This document shows, one piece after another, positions 7,423-16,884 of a stretch of DNA of 34,684 nt. The stretch lies in assembly GCA_002478145.1 (NCBI GenBank), contig DLMI01000026.1:10655-45338 (forward strand), read 5' to 3'. Below the pieces are notes generated by a model that saw only the letters and a program-made list of their open reading frames with translations, was not told where the DNA came from and made no database searches. How positions within the stretch are numbered: position 1 is the stretch's first letter; each line of letters starts with the position of its first letter. Source of the DNA: Acidobacteria bacterium UBA7540 (GTDB lineage: Bacteria > Acidobacteriota > Terriglobia > UBA7540). The translations under genes and the position numbers were made by a program.

Positions 7423-9906
7423 ATGAAAAACGCTCCCAACCGCAGAGAGTTCATCAAGGAGGCACTGGTTGGCGTATCTCTCACGCCTCTCCGAATAGAG
7501 TCGTCTGATGCAATCTCCCTGGCTCAAATAGTGGAGAGTGCTCCCGAGACCAGCGTTACGAAGGTACTGCCTGCAGTGGATCTGTTTCCACTGTCAGCAG
7601 TACGCTTGGGGGATGGACGCTTCAAGCATCACCAGGAATTGGACCGAATATACCTGCTCAAGCTCGATCCGGACCGGTTGCTCTCATGGTGCCGCGTTGA
7701 GGCAGGTCTGGAGCCAAAGGCGCCACCTTACGGAGGATGGGAGTCGGAGCGTCAGTATGGTCACCCACTGCCTGGCGCGATACTCGGTTTTTATCTTTCC
7801 TCTGCCTCGATGATGTATCAGTCCACCGGCGATGAGACTCTGCATCAGAGGATTGATTACATCGTTAAGGAATTGGGGGAAGTACAGCAGGCCAACGGCA
7901 ACGGCTACCTGCTCCCCACGGAGAACGGCAAGAGACTGTTTAAAGAAGTGGCAGGCGGTCGAATTGAAATCGGATACGACCCCTACACGCTTGCCTTTAT
8001 CAATGGGTTGTTTGAGCCGACTTACGTACTGAACAAAGTGATGCTTGGACTTTATGCAGCCCATCGCTTGGCCGGCAACCTCCAGGCCCGCGAGGTCCTT
8101 ATTCGTACTGCGGACTGGTTTGGTTGCGAAGTTTTGGATAAGTTGAACGAGGAACAGACACAGAAGCTGCTGGATTGTGAGCACGGCTCCCTCAATGAGT
8201 CCTTCGGAGATGTGTATGAACTAACAGGTGATCCGAAGTATCTGGCATGGGGACGACGGCTGTGCCATCGCGTGATGTTGGATCCAATGTCTGAGGGCGA
8301 GGATATCCTGAGTCGCTGGCATTCGAACACCCAGATTCCGAAATTCACGGGATTCCAGCGTATTCACACCTTCACGGGCGAGCAGAAACTCGCTAATGCC
8401 GCCAACTTTTTCTGGAAGACTGTGGTGAATAATCGGTCCTGGGCGAATGGCGGCAACGGCGCGGATGAGCATTTCTTCGATCCCATGAAGTCTGGCGAAG
8501 CCCTCTTGACTTTGACTGGGCCTGAAACCTGCTGCTCGGTAAACATGCTCCGCCTGACCGAAGCGCTGTACCGCGCCCAAGGTTCGGCCGCTATGGTTGA
8601 TTATTACGAACGCACTCTGTATAACCACATTCTGCCCGCGCACGATCCTGAGAGGGGAATGTTTGTGTATTACACATCGATGAGGCCGGGGCATTATCGT
8701 GTCTATTCCGATGAGTATGATTCGATGTGGTGCTGCGTCGGTACGGGGATGGAAAGCCCCGCGAAGTATGGGCGGATGATATACGCCTCCGATTCTGAAA
8801 GCATTTACGTTAACCTCTTTATCCCTTCGGAATTGAAGTACACCGAAAAAGCCCTAACATTGAGGCAGGAGACTCGCTTCCCCGACGAGGCGAGAACGAG
8901 GATAAGATTCTCCTGCCAGGAACCCGTGAAGCTCGCTTTGAAAATCCGCCACCCGTGGTGGCTGGCGCCGGGAGCAATGAACGTTTGGATCAATGGCCAC
9001 AAACAGCCTGTTGTCTCACAACCTCGTACCTATGCAGCTTTTGTGCGCGAATGGAGAAGGGGGGATACGGTGGAAGTTGAATTGCCCATGCGGTTGACCG
9101 TAGAGACGCTACCCAACGATGAGAGCTACGTGGCGGTGCTTTATGGTCCTATCCTCCTAGTTGGGGAACTCACCACAGAAGGATTGAGCAAGGAGAACTT
9201 CTGGAGCACAGCCGAAGAGGTTGCTCGGGTTGTGCTGCCGGAAGACAGGGTACCCGTTTTGGTAGGTACTCGAGATGAAATCTTGAGACGAATCGAACGA
9301 ATCCCTGGACAGACGTTGGCATTCCGGACAGTCGGATTGGCTAAACCTAGCGACATGAAAGTTGTGCCTTTCTATGACCTGCATTACGAACGACACGTGA
9401 TCTACTGGCGGTTGATGACGCAGGAGGAATGGGGTGAAGAACTTACCCGGCGCGAAGAGGTGTGGCGTCGTGCTGTAGAGCTTGATGCCCGCACCGTAGA
9501 CAGTGTACTGATTGGCGACAAGAATTCGGAAAGGGCCCACGCAATCAACATGAGAAACGCCGTGATTGGCAACGCACCCGCCTCCTGCTATCGAACTTGG
9601 CGGCAGATTACCAATGGCGGTTTCCTTAGCTATCAGATGAAGGTTCTGCCGGACGTTCCTCTCGCCATCTATTGCGAGTACGCGGATGCAGAAAGAGGAT
9701 CGCCGATATTCGATGTTCTTGTGGACGATCATGCCACGGCCACGCAGCCCCGCCTCCAGGCAGAAGAGAGAAAACCTGATCGTGCTGTGACCTATAGGAT
9801 TCCGCCCGAACTGACTCGCGGAAAGAGCTCAATAACTGTGAAATTCCAAGTGCCTACGGGCGATGCTGCGGGAGGAGTATTCAGCTGTAAGATCGTTCGA
9901 GTTTGA
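7423..9906 (+). CDS. GH127-family glycoside hydrolase with C-terminal extension (copy 2)
   Basis: An 827-residue probable secreted beta-L-arabinofuranosidase-family enzyme. The N-terminus NRREFIKEALVGVS resembles a short twin-arginine signal. An (alpha/alpha)6 barrel follows, with the metal/nucleophile residues in GPETCCSVNML (Glu-x-Cys) and MWCCVGTGMES (Cys-Cys). After it come a beta-sandwich (LKIRHPWWLAPGAMNVWING) and about 200 extra C-terminal residues that resemble the DUF4986/DUF6805 modules often found on large GH127 proteins. I chose the ATG at 7423 (GGAG nine bases upstream) over an in-frame start at 7333 because the signal begins there. GH127 members act on arabinosylated hydroxyproline-rich glycoproteins and pectic side chains. 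This is the only GH127 gene here that is both intact and linked to the metabolic genes. Confidence 0.88.
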   Translation: MKNAPNRREFIKEALVGVSLTPLRIESSDAISLAQIVESAPETSVTKVLPAVDLFPLSAVRLGDGRFKHHQELDRIYLLKLDPDRLLSWCRVEAGLEPKAPPYGGWESERQYGHPLPGAILGFYLSSASMMYQSTGDETLHQRIDYIVKELGEVQQANGNGYLLPTENGKRLFKEVAGGRIEIGYDPYTLAFINGLFEPTYVLNKVMLGLYAAHRLAGNLQAREVLIRTADWFGCEVLDKLNEEQTQKLLDCEHGSLNESFGDVYELTGDPKYLAWGRRLCHRVMLDPMSEGEDILSRWHSNTQIPKFTGFQRIHTFTGEQKLANAANFFWKTVVNNRSWANGGNGADEHFFDPMKSGEALLTLTGPETCCSVNMLRLTEALYRAQGSAAMVDYYERTLYNHILPAHDPERGMFVYYTSMRPGHYRVYSDEYDSMWCCVGTGMESPAKYGRMIYASDSESIYVNLFIPSELKYTEKALTLRQETRFPDEARTRIRFSCQEPVKLALKIRHPWWLAPGAMNVWINGHKQPVVSQPRTYAAFVREWRRGDTVEVELPMRLTVETLPNDESYVAVLYGPILLVGELTTEGLSKENFWSTAEEVARVVLPEDRVPVLVGTRDEILRRIERIPGQTLAFRTVGLAKPSDMKVVPFYDLHYERHVIYWRLMTQEEWGEELTRREEVWRRAVELDARTVDSVLIGDKNSERAHAINMRNAVIGNAPASCYRTWRQITNGGFLSYQMKVLPDVPLAIYCEYADAERGSPIFDVLVDDHATATQPRLQAEERKPDRAVTYRIPPELTRGKSSITVKFQVPTGDAAGGVFSCKIVRV

Positions 9907-10121
9907 TCGCGAGGTTGCAACCAGGGTGGTGCTTCACCAAAAGCTAACCCCGTATAGTCAAAAAACTCGAACAAACTGAAATTGCACAGATAATCAGTCC
10001 CGAAGACAATCCAAAGTTTTTTCGTCTCCACTCCAATGCCTTCAACACATCGGAAACAACATGTGACCAATCTACACGACGGGCTAGCGATGACCGGCCA
10101 GGAGGTGGGCCGCTGGGTAAA
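9907..10121. other. Intergenic region, nothing recognised
   Basis: Between GH127 copy 2 and the IS1634 fragment. AT-richer than its surroundings. I see no gene, no obvious inverted repeat and no clear promoter. Confidence 0.3.
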
Positions 10122-10660
10122 TTGCTGATTCTGCGAGCGGATCAGATTTTGGCGACGCACAGCTATTTGCTGGGCTTGAAACGGCGGAATCGCAAAGACA
10201 CGTGGGCGTACCTCCAGCAGGCGGAAGCGCAGCGGGACTGGCAGGAATGTCCAGCGGGGATCGCTTCCGCCGAGAAGGCGGTAGTGCCGAGGACTCGCGT
10301 GGTCGAGGTGGCCGGTAAAGAACCGGGCGTGCGCGTGTTCGTGGTTCACAGTAAAGAGCGCGAACGGTATGAGCGCAGCCTGCGGGAACTCTCGATGGAG
10401 CGAGTGCGTAAGGAGCTGGAGGCCCTCGAGGCGCGAGTTGAGAAAGGCGAACTGAAAAAGCCGGACAAGATCGCGGCTGCCGCCGCCACCGTCCTACGCC
10501 GCCATCACGGTCACCGTTATTTTGACTGGGAGTGGCGCCAAGGGAAGTTTCGCTTCTTCGAGCACACGGTGAATGGGGCGCGGGAGAAGGCTCTGGAAGG
10601 CAAGTACGTCATCCAGAGCGAGGAGCGGAATTTGTTGCTGCCTCGGAAGGATGGCCTGGC
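10122..10660 (+). pseudogene. IS1634-family transposase, internal fragment
   Basis: The reading frame matches the middle of IS1634-type DDE transposases: a GLKRRNRKDTWAYLQQAE segment, RVVEVAGKEPGVRVFVV, ERYERSLRELSMERVRKELE and HHGHRYFDWEW...EGKYVIQSEE. Both ends are missing: there is no N-terminal region with the first catalytic Asp, and the frame leaves the family after about 10650. It is diverged from the intact IS1634 transposase at 11025-12680, so it is an older, unrelated insertion. Confidence 0.7.
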
Positions 10661-10747
10661 ATGGGAATGTGTCCGATATCACAGCCCTTCCCCAACCGAC
10701 GCCGATAAGCCAGCGGGGTATCGCCCACCAGCTTCCGACATCATGCC

Positions 10748-10976
10748 GAAGTAGCTCTGGTTGCAGAAGCCTGTCTCCTGGTTGATGCTGTCCAAGGGTT
10801 TGTCGGTGGTGGTCAATAAGACTTGCGCCTTGGCAATGCGGAACTGGTTAAGATACGAATGGAAGGACTGCCCGGTCGTCCTCTTGAAGAAACTCATGAA
10901 GTGGGAGCTGCTGATGGCGCAAAGGCGTGCCGCATACTCCACCTGGACCGGCAAGTGGCCGTGCTTCTCTAGCGGG
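10748..10976 (-). pseudogene. AraC-family regulator, DNA-binding-domain fragment
   Basis: On the - strand the frame encodes the double helix-turn-helix of AraC/XylS regulators: YAARLCAISSSHFMSFFKR, TGQSFHSYLNQFRIAKAQVLL and SINQETGFCNQSYFGMM. The N-terminal sensor domain is lost at the left end of the IS1634 element (about 10976). The last helix breaks off at about 10748 against unrelated sequence. It may once have controlled the neighbouring glycan genes; as it stands it cannot be functional. Confidence 0.75.
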
Positions 10977-12825
10977 TGTTCACCGCTGAGCCGGAGTGAC
11001 GTTTTACGTGCAAGTTGCTGCTTGCTAACGAGGTCTGCGACGCTCGGGCAGTTTCTTGCGCGTGACTACAACAATCTTCCGGTGCGGTAGCGCCTCCGGC
11101 AGGCGAAGGTCGGCGGTTTTGAGCAGCGCCCGGCAGGCAGCGCTGGGCTGGGGAATCCGCAAGCAACTGCCGCCTCCGTCGATCTGCATTTCCATCGAGC
11201 ACAACGTCTGTAATTGATGCAGCCCCTCTTCCACGGTTATATCCAAATCCGCCCAGGCCCGGCTCAGTTCCCGGCGGACCAGGTAGGCCAGCATCACCAC
11301 CAGCACTTGAGCGCGCGTATGTTCGGCCGTGCGCACGTGAATCGGACGGGTCTCCAGGTGCACCGTTTTACAGGTGCGGAAGGCCTGCTCGACTTGCGCC
11401 AGATCCTTGTAACGGTCATGCACGACCTGCTTGGAAGCCACGCTCTTGGCCAAGTCCGTCTTGATCACGTAACACCCATCCAACCGTGCGGCTTCTTCCC
11501 GCGCGGCGGAGTTAACCGCTACTTGCACGCTGCGCTCTTGCGCCTTGACCTCCAGCCAAGGCGCAATTTTCAACTGGGCGATTTTGACCCGCCCCCGCTT
11601 TTCCGCCGTCCCAACCCGGGCGCGGGGATGCTCACGCAGGTAGCGGTTCCGCTCCTCGCACAGACGCTCGACGCACGCTTGTTTGTCCGCCCGCGCAGCG
11701 GCCAATTGTTCGGCCCGCAGAGGATTCCGCCGCAGCACATAACGTACGCCTTCCTGCTGGACCTCGCAGATCTCGGCCGCAAACAACTCCATCTGCAACA
11801 CGCCCGCCGCCAGCAAGGTCTCGATCTGGGGCTTGGTGATCGCCGTAATGTAGTGGAAGCCTGCGGCGGAGAGATCCTTCACTTGGCCGCTTTTAATCAT
11901 CCCCCGGTCACCCACAAACGTCACCTGCTCACAACCGAAACGCACGCTGGCTTTCTTCACTTGTGCGGCGAAGGTCTTCGGGTCTTGCGTGTTACCCAGG
12001 AAGACTTCGGTGGATAGCGTCACACCTTGCTCGTCGCACAACAACCCGATGACAATCTGCTGCTTCCCCTTCTTGCCGTCCCGGGGGTAGCCATAGGCCC
12101 CGTAGGCATTCCTTTCACCTTCCAGGTAACTGCTCGTCACATCGTAGAGAAACAAGTCCGGTTTCTGCTGGCCGTGCCGGCTGGCGAACAGCCGGTCCTC
12201 GATCCGCTGCTGGTGCTCGCTGAGCCAAGTCAGGTTGGCGTAGAGGTCGTTCTCATCGAAGCCGCGCTCCAAGCCCAGCACATCGCCGGCGGCATGGACT
12301 TGCGCCAGCCGCACCGCGGACAAGCGCGAGCCCTGGTCGAGCACGCGAGCCAGAACTTGCCACAGGGCCAGTTGTGCCTGGAAGCCGGTACCGAGGGCTT
12401 TGAGGATGCCGAGCCGCCGGGCCATCTCCGCGACGGTCCACACGGCGCCGAGCGAAAGCCCCTGCGCAAGGTAGATCTGGCCGAGCGAGCGGAGGGCGGC
12501 CAGATCGCCCTTATGCTTCAGCGCCAGTTCGATAGCGGCAATCTCCTGGGGGTCAACATGGGTGAGGTTGGCGATGTTGCGCTTGCGGACGTGGGGGCCC
12601 TCGCGGTAGGACTCGCGGAGGTAGATGGACTCATAAACTTTGCCGTTGGAGGACAACCAGGAAGCACGCGATATATACATGACCACATAATTTATCAAAA
12701 CGACCATATTGTCAAGGGTAAATTCGACCTATAACGTAATATGCGTGTCTACATAATTAGGGCCAAAATCGCACTTAACCCCACGAGGCAACACAAGTTA
12801 TCTCAAAAATTCAGAGGTGAACATC
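10975..12825 (-). mobile_element. IS1634-family insertion sequence, apparently complete
   Basis: The transposase gene is flanked by imperfect terminal inverted repeats: TGTTCACCGCTGA at 10977-10989 on the + strand and TGTTCACCTCTGA read on the - strand from 12823. The element is about 1.85 kb. The flanks do not form a target duplication: an AraC fragment lies left and a group II intron 3' end lies right. Recombination or deletion at the element is therefore likely. Confidence 0.7.
11025..12680 (-). CDS. IS1634-family DDE transposase
   Basis: About 551 residues, full length for the family. The catalytic acidic residues fit LFLYDVTSSYLEG (first Asp), VTFVGDRGMIK (second Asp) and YKDLAQVEQAFRTCKTV (Glu). 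The N-terminal region (YESIYLRESYREGPHVRKRN) is the usual IS1634 start. I prefer the ATG at 12680 (MYISRASWL) to one at 12707 because family members begin close to this residue; no strong ribosome site is seen for either. It catalyses cut-and-paste movement of its own element. Long frames on the opposite strand (11214-12734) are shadows of this gene. Confidence 0.85.
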   Translation of the reverse strand: MYISRASWLSSNGKVYESIYLRESYREGPHVRKRNIANLTHVDPQEIAAIELALKHKGDLAALRSLGQIYLAQGLSLGAVWTVAEMARRLGILKALGTGFQAQLALWQVLARVLDQGSRLSAVRLAQVHAAGDVLGLERGFDENDLYANLTWLSEHQQRIEDRLFASRHGQQKPDLFLYDVTSSYLEGERNAYGAYGYPRDGKKGKQQIVIGLLCDEQGVTLSTEVFLGNTQDPKTFAAQVKKASVRFGCEQVTFVGDRGMIKSGQVKDLSAAGFHYITAITKPQIETLLAAGVLQMELFAAEICEVQQEGVRYVLRRNPLRAEQLAAARADKQACVERLCEERNRYLREHPRARVGTAEKRGRVKIAQLKIAPWLEVKAQERSVQVAVNSAAREEAARLDGCYVIKTDLAKSVASKQVVHDRYKDLAQVEQAFRTCKTVHLETRPIHVRTAEHTRAQVLVVMLAYLVRRELSRAWADLDITVEEGLHQLQTLCSMEMQIDGGGSCLRIPQPSAACRALLKTADLRLPEALPHRKIVVVTRKKLPERRRPR

Positions 12826-12931
12826 GGCTGGAAACCGGCTTACGGTGCGGCTAGTGAGGCACTCCCCAGAGGAAACGGGGAGCAACAGATAGGCCCAACC
12901 TACGGAGCATGGTGCCAGTCCTCGACCCTAC
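12826..12931 (+). mobile_element. Group II intron 3'-end remnant (copy 2)
   Basis: Aligns to 1691-1796 with 4 mismatches in 106 bases, ending in the same CTCGACCCTAC. Domain V and everything upstream are absent. The left limit coincides exactly with the right end of the IS1634 element, so that element or an associated deletion removed the rest. Confidence 0.8.
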
Positions 12932-13441
12932 TGACGAGGGGAGAGGAAGTCGTGCTTTGGCATTGCTTACTCTCCTACTCTGCCGCCACCTTCATTTTCA
13001 ACGTTGTGCCGCCAGGTGGGGGTGGGACCCCAAACTTTAGCCTCCAGAAGGTCCAATTCGAACCACTGGCAAATGCGTGCGCATGAAAGCGGAGCACACA
13101 ATCTTGTAAGACAAGTCGCATCCCCAGACTTCCACCCGACCAAAGTCTCTGGGCCGCCATCCCTTTTCGCCATAGAGTTGCCCGTAGTGGGTCAATTTGG
13201 TGTAGCGGCCGCTTCGCGCCGCCATTTGGCGAGGTAAACTCGCCTCTACAGCATCAAATTGCCTCACTACCCTGTTGGGTTTGCAATGGCCATAGGAGCG
13301 TGCCGAGTAATGCTAAAACTGGCTTCTCTCGAATTCGGACACACTCCTCGCATTTCTTATAAGCCGCCAAAACATCTCCCCTCTTTTCGATGTACTCCGG
13401 GTTCAGTTCCGCCACGCACCACTCTTCTTTCCAGCCACGGC
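12932..13441. other. Gene-free stretch with degenerate repeats
   Basis: 510 bases between an intron remnant and the stop of the GH28-like gene. Short frames here have no family match that I recognise. A small hairpin GGCGAG-GTAAA-CTCGCC lies at 13228-13244. The rest is probably decayed mobile DNA. Confidence 0.4.
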
Positions 13442-15088
13442 TTAGGGCAAAAGGTTACCTGCTTGTGCGATGTCCCCGATGAAGCCGTCTGCCTTGAGGG
13501 CCACGTTTCGCACTCTCCGCAGGTCATTGGCGAGAAGTGCGATATCCGCACTCGTAGCACCTTCCACGCGCAAGAAGCTTTCTACACTTCCCAGCGTCCG
13601 GCAATTCTGTATTACCGCGCCACGTGTATTACGCAAGCGGATCAGGGGCTCATCGCCGTTGCCTGGCGCTTTGAAGCCGGTCAGTTCGAGATCTTCGACG
13701 TCATCGCAAATGAGCGCTGGCCGTAGGTCCGGCTTCTCGAGTTCCAACCGCACATTGTGGAGCGCTACCCCTTTGGCATGCCGGAGATAGAAGCCGTACG
13801 CCGGAAGAACCCCGAACATCGTGTTCTCCGGGTAGGCCTTTTCTTGCTCCGGAACATCCCTCCGCTGCGCTTCTGCCAAAGTGCCGCTCCCCGGATAGGT
13901 CATATAGACGTTATCGATCATCACCCCCTCGACCGGATGTCCCGGGATACCAGCGATCAGACACGTATTTCCGGTCCGCCACCGGTCATTCCTACTTGCC
14001 ACCGTAGCGCGAATCCCGCTGACCACGACATTTCGCAATCTCGCCACCGAACCTGGCCGTTCCACCTTTTTGAACCCATAGTCCTGGCCACGATTGCCTA
14101 GAACGATAGTAATTGGAGCGGAGACGTTGTGCATACTGATGTTACTCACAGTGATATCTTCGAGATCCCCTCCGTCGACAGTCAAGAACTTGAGGCCCCC
14201 AAGCGGGCACTCGTAACAGGCACAGTTTGAAATGCTCACATTTTGGAACCCGCCCAGCGATTGCGTTCCAAATTTGATCGCCGCACAGGTGGTCGTCAAC
14301 ACACAGTTGGTAATCGCGATGTTCTTGCACACGCGCGGGAACGAGGCCTTTACAACTATCGCGTCGTCCGAGGTATCGACGAAGCAACCGCTCACAAACG
14401 AGTCCTGGCAACTGTCCAGAAGAATGCCGTCTTCGTTATAAAAAAAGCTGCTATAGACGCAAATCCCCTGGACAAAGACCTTGTCGCACAATGCAAAATG
14501 TGCGGTCCAACACCCCGAGTCACACAGCGTGACATCTGTGATCCTTACATTCTGGCAGCCTTTCAGGAAGAGCAGCCTTGGGCGCGCACCGGTCGAAATA
14601 TCCCGGTTTCCTACAGGCGTCCGAGGCGGGAAGGGTTTTCCGTTCCCATTGATGGTGCCCGGGCCCTCAATGCCGATGTTCTTCGCCCCGTCCGCATACA
14701 CCAACGCCCATATATCGAATCCCCCGACATCCAGATCACGAGCGGGGAAGGGCTTGGGCGGATAGTCGCTGATGCTTTGACTGCCTAGCAGCGTCGCCCC
14801 GGGAGATAAGTGCAGGGTCACACCATCCTTCAAGGTGAGCGTGCCGGACAAAAAGCTCCCCTTCGGGAAGAACACTACACCGCCGCCTTGAGAACAGGCG
14901 TCGATAGCCGCTTGGAGTGCAACGGTATCCAGGGTCTTGCCATCACCCTGTGCGCGAAAATCGCGGACGTTCCACGCCGGGCCCGGCGTGCGCCCGCCGC
15001 TCTGCGCCATTGCCCCTTGCTGCGTGGCGAGCGCCGCCAAACCTATACCGGGAAAAGCTTTAGTAATCAGTCGCCTTCGATCCATCAT
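13442..15088 (-). CDS. GH28-like secreted parallel beta-helix glycosidase (polygalacturonase family)
   Basis: 548 residues. The N-terminus DRRRLITKAFPGIGLAALA is a twin-arginine-type signal. NVRDFRAQGDGKTLDTVALQAAIDACSQGGG and VVFFPKGSFLSGTLTLKDGV are the classic opening of GH28/pectate-lyase-superfamily beta-helices. Further on, NEDGILLDSCQDSF and VDTSDDAIVVKAS hold the conserved D...DD acidic triad. The GHG and RIK motifs of classical polygalacturonases are not obvious (AAIKFGTQSLGG is nearest), so the substrate may be rhamnogalacturonan or another uronate polymer. I chose the ATG at 15088 because AGGA lies five bases before it; another ATG at 15100 has poorer spacing. A RhaT-like transporter lies upstream on the same strand, with an intron remnant between. 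Confidence 0.8.
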   Translation of the reverse strand: MMDRRRLITKAFPGIGLAALATQQGAMAQSGGRTPGPAWNVRDFRAQGDGKTLDTVALQAAIDACSQGGGVVFFPKGSFLSGTLTLKDGVTLHLSPGATLLGSQSISDYPPKPFPARDLDVGGFDIWALVYADGAKNIGIEGPGTINGNGKPFPPRTPVGNRDISTGARPRLLFLKGCQNVRITDVTLCDSGCWTAHFALCDKVFVQGICVYSSFFYNEDGILLDSCQDSFVSGCFVDTSDDAIVVKASFPRVCKNIAITNCVLTTTCAAIKFGTQSLGGFQNVSISNCACYECPLGGLKFLTVDGGDLEDITVSNISMHNVSAPITIVLGNRGQDYGFKKVERPGSVARLRNVVVSGIRATVASRNDRWRTGNTCLIAGIPGHPVEGVMIDNVYMTYPGSGTLAEAQRRDVPEQEKAYPENTMFGVLPAYGFYLRHAKGVALHNVRLELEKPDLRPALICDDVEDLELTGFKAPGNGDEPLIRLRNTRGAVIQNCRTLGSVESFLRVEGATSADIALLANDLRRVRNVALKADGFIGDIAQAGNLLP

Positions 15089-15100
15089 CGGGTTCCTCAT

Positions 15101-15372
15101 CCCTTCGCTTTGATTTAAGCACCTATTATTATTTTGTTACGTTCTGTCGGCCTGAGATCCACGAATGTCAACGGAACCGGCTCTGTCAGTGCAATCGGAG
15201 TCCGTCCAGAAGCCGGTGTCGTCCAAGTCGTTCAGACGCGCATTTCAAGGGACTCTGGCCATGAACCTAACAAAGTAATACTATTGAGCTGGGGGCTTTG
15301 CCTTCATCCCAGCGGCTCAGCACTTGCCACTGCCAAGTATCCTTGAAGTGTTTCTCTTGGTCAATCTCCACC
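15101..15372. other. Upstream region of the GH28-like gene
   Basis: About 270 bases with no recognisable gene. Read on the - strand it contains TTGACA at about 15170 but no matching -10 box at 16-18 bases, so I do not call a promoter. Confidence 0.3.
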
Positions 15373-15500
15373 GCTAAGTCGCATGACCCTTGCCCCGAAG
15401 CGAACAGGAGAGCGCAGTGCAGGAAATCTGCATGCTCCGTTCGATGTGGCGGGGACTGGAAACGGAGTCGTCAGACCACCGCGCCAGTTCCCGACCCTAC
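15373..15500 (+). mobile_element. Group II intron 3'-end remnant (copy 3, diverged)
   Basis: Shares TAAGTC-CAT-ACCCTTG with the region just after the copy 1 maturase. A domain V-like hairpin follows (AGC at about 15410, GAAA loop at about 15423-15426, returning strand ending CTCCGTTC). After that come GGACTGGAAAC and the terminal CCCGACCCTAC. Most of the tail seen in copy 1 is deleted. It lies in the opposite orientation to the two - strand genes around it and has no maturase. Confidence 0.65.
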
Positions 15501-15781
15501 CAATCTGCTCTGCGCACGCCTGCGGCCCTCGAATCTCGACGCGGCGGCAGGGTGTGTGAAGGAACTGGAGCGGATCATAGCGTAGATTCGCGCCGCCTGG
15601 CGGAGATGCACATCGTCGTGCACGGCGGTTCGTAATATCCCCGTTTGCCGGGCATTCGAATCTCACGTCATTTCTCTCTTCGGACTGGACTTTTGAGGCA
15701 GTGAAGCTGGGAAGAGGCACCGCAAGCGCTCCTCAGTTGAGCGTTGACCAAGAAAGCCCGCTCCGGGTCGGTAGCAGACTT

Positions 15782-16801
15782 TCAAAGCAGCCCGGTTATG
15801 CTCAAGACGAACAAGGCCAGCACCAGGATGCCCAACCCGAGCTGCATGCGGCGAAAGGTCGCGGGACGCGCGCCGCGCCACTCGCCGGTTATAATTCCCA
15901 GCGAGGATGACCAAAGGATGAGCGTGATCATAAAAACGGCGAAGCCGATCGAAGTCCCGAAGCGGCCGATCACAGCCGCGCCCACGCCGTAGAGCTGAAC
16001 ACCGCTAAGCCAGAACACCGCCATTCCCAACGAGAGGAGCCCCTCGCGAAACGGAGAGCGCGCGAACGCCGCCACCGTGTGGTTGCGCCGCAACAGGAAC
16101 ACCGTGTATAAGAGGTTGGGAATAAAGCCGGCCGTGAGGACAAACGGCCAGATCACGTATGTGGCCCGAATCGGAGTCAGGCCGAAGGCCACAGCCTGAG
16201 CCGCAATCTTGCCACTGAATGCAAACCCAAGGTTCAGCATGCCTCCTAGCATTCCGGCGATAATGCAAATCCAAAGTCCCACCCGGAAATCAGCGACACG
16301 TCTTGCGGCGGTGTCAGCGCCTGCGTCTCGTTCCCGCTGCGAGCCGGCTTTCCCGTATACGGTCAGGCCCGCCGCAAGGATAGCGGCACTCACCAGGAGC
16401 AACAATCCGCGCACCTGGAAGATGACCTCTGGCTGCATAACCACCAGGGGAATCAGACTGCCCAGCACCGACGACATGCCGATCACGATGGCAAAAGCCA
16501 CTGCAGTACCGACTCTGTCAATCCCCAATCCAAAAGCGGCCTGACCGATACCCCACAAAAAGCCGAAACCGACAGCGGGTAGAAAGTCAATGGGCGGGAG
16601 AGCGGAGAGCAGGCGGAATAGTCCTGGCGCCGCCCGGAGGGCCACCAGCCATGGAAACACTAAAAGCGCCAGGATGCAGAACAAGAGCCACGTATTTTCC
16701 CACCTCCACGTCCGGCTGTATTTCATCGGTACTCCAAAGGTGGCAGCTAGTATTCCACTAAGGAAGGTCAAAAAAAGGCCCAACCAGAAATGTGTAGTCA
16801 C
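15782..16801 (-). CDS. RhaT-like L-rhamnose/proton symporter-family permease
   Basis: A 339-residue inner-membrane protein with about ten hydrophobic helices. The N-terminus FWLGLFLTFLSGILAATFGVPMKYSRTWRWENTW is characteristic of the RhaT family, including the PMKYSRxWxWENxW signature. The length equals the family norm. The start is a GTG at 16801. Next to a GH28-like enzyme the most economical reading is uptake of L-rhamnose or a similar deoxysugar released from rhamnogalacturonan. No rhamnose isomerase or kinase is in the window, so the substrate is inferred from family only. Confidence 0.85.
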   Translation of the reverse strand: MTTHFWLGLFLTFLSGILAATFGVPMKYSRTWRWENTWLLFCILALLVFPWLVALRAAPGLFRLLSALPPIDFLPAVGFGFLWGIGQAAFGLGIDRVGTAVAFAIVIGMSSVLGSLIPLVVMQPEVIFQVRGLLLLVSAAILAAGLTVYGKAGSQRERDAGADTAARRVADFRVGLWICIIAGMLGGMLNLGFAFSGKIAAQAVAFGLTPIRATYVIWPFVLTAGFIPNLLYTVFLLRRNHTVAAFARSPFREGLLSLGMAVFWLSGVQLYGVGAAVIGRFGTSIGFAVFMITLILWSSSLGIITGEWRGARPATFRRMQLGLGILVLALFVLSITGLL

Positions 16802-16884
16802 GTAAGCACCTAACCCGGCGTAGCCGGAACCAAACAGTTCGGAGTGCCGGGTGCTATGATCCCTCCGAGGAGGTCGAATCTCGG

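Noticed and set aside
11214..12734. Two long + strand reading frames (267 and 235 codons)
   Set aside because: They are antisense to the full-length IS1634 transposase and have no family features; GC-rich genes commonly leave such shadows.
15160..15180. TTGACA promoter for the GH28-like gene
   Set aside because: No acceptable -10 box at 16-18 bases.
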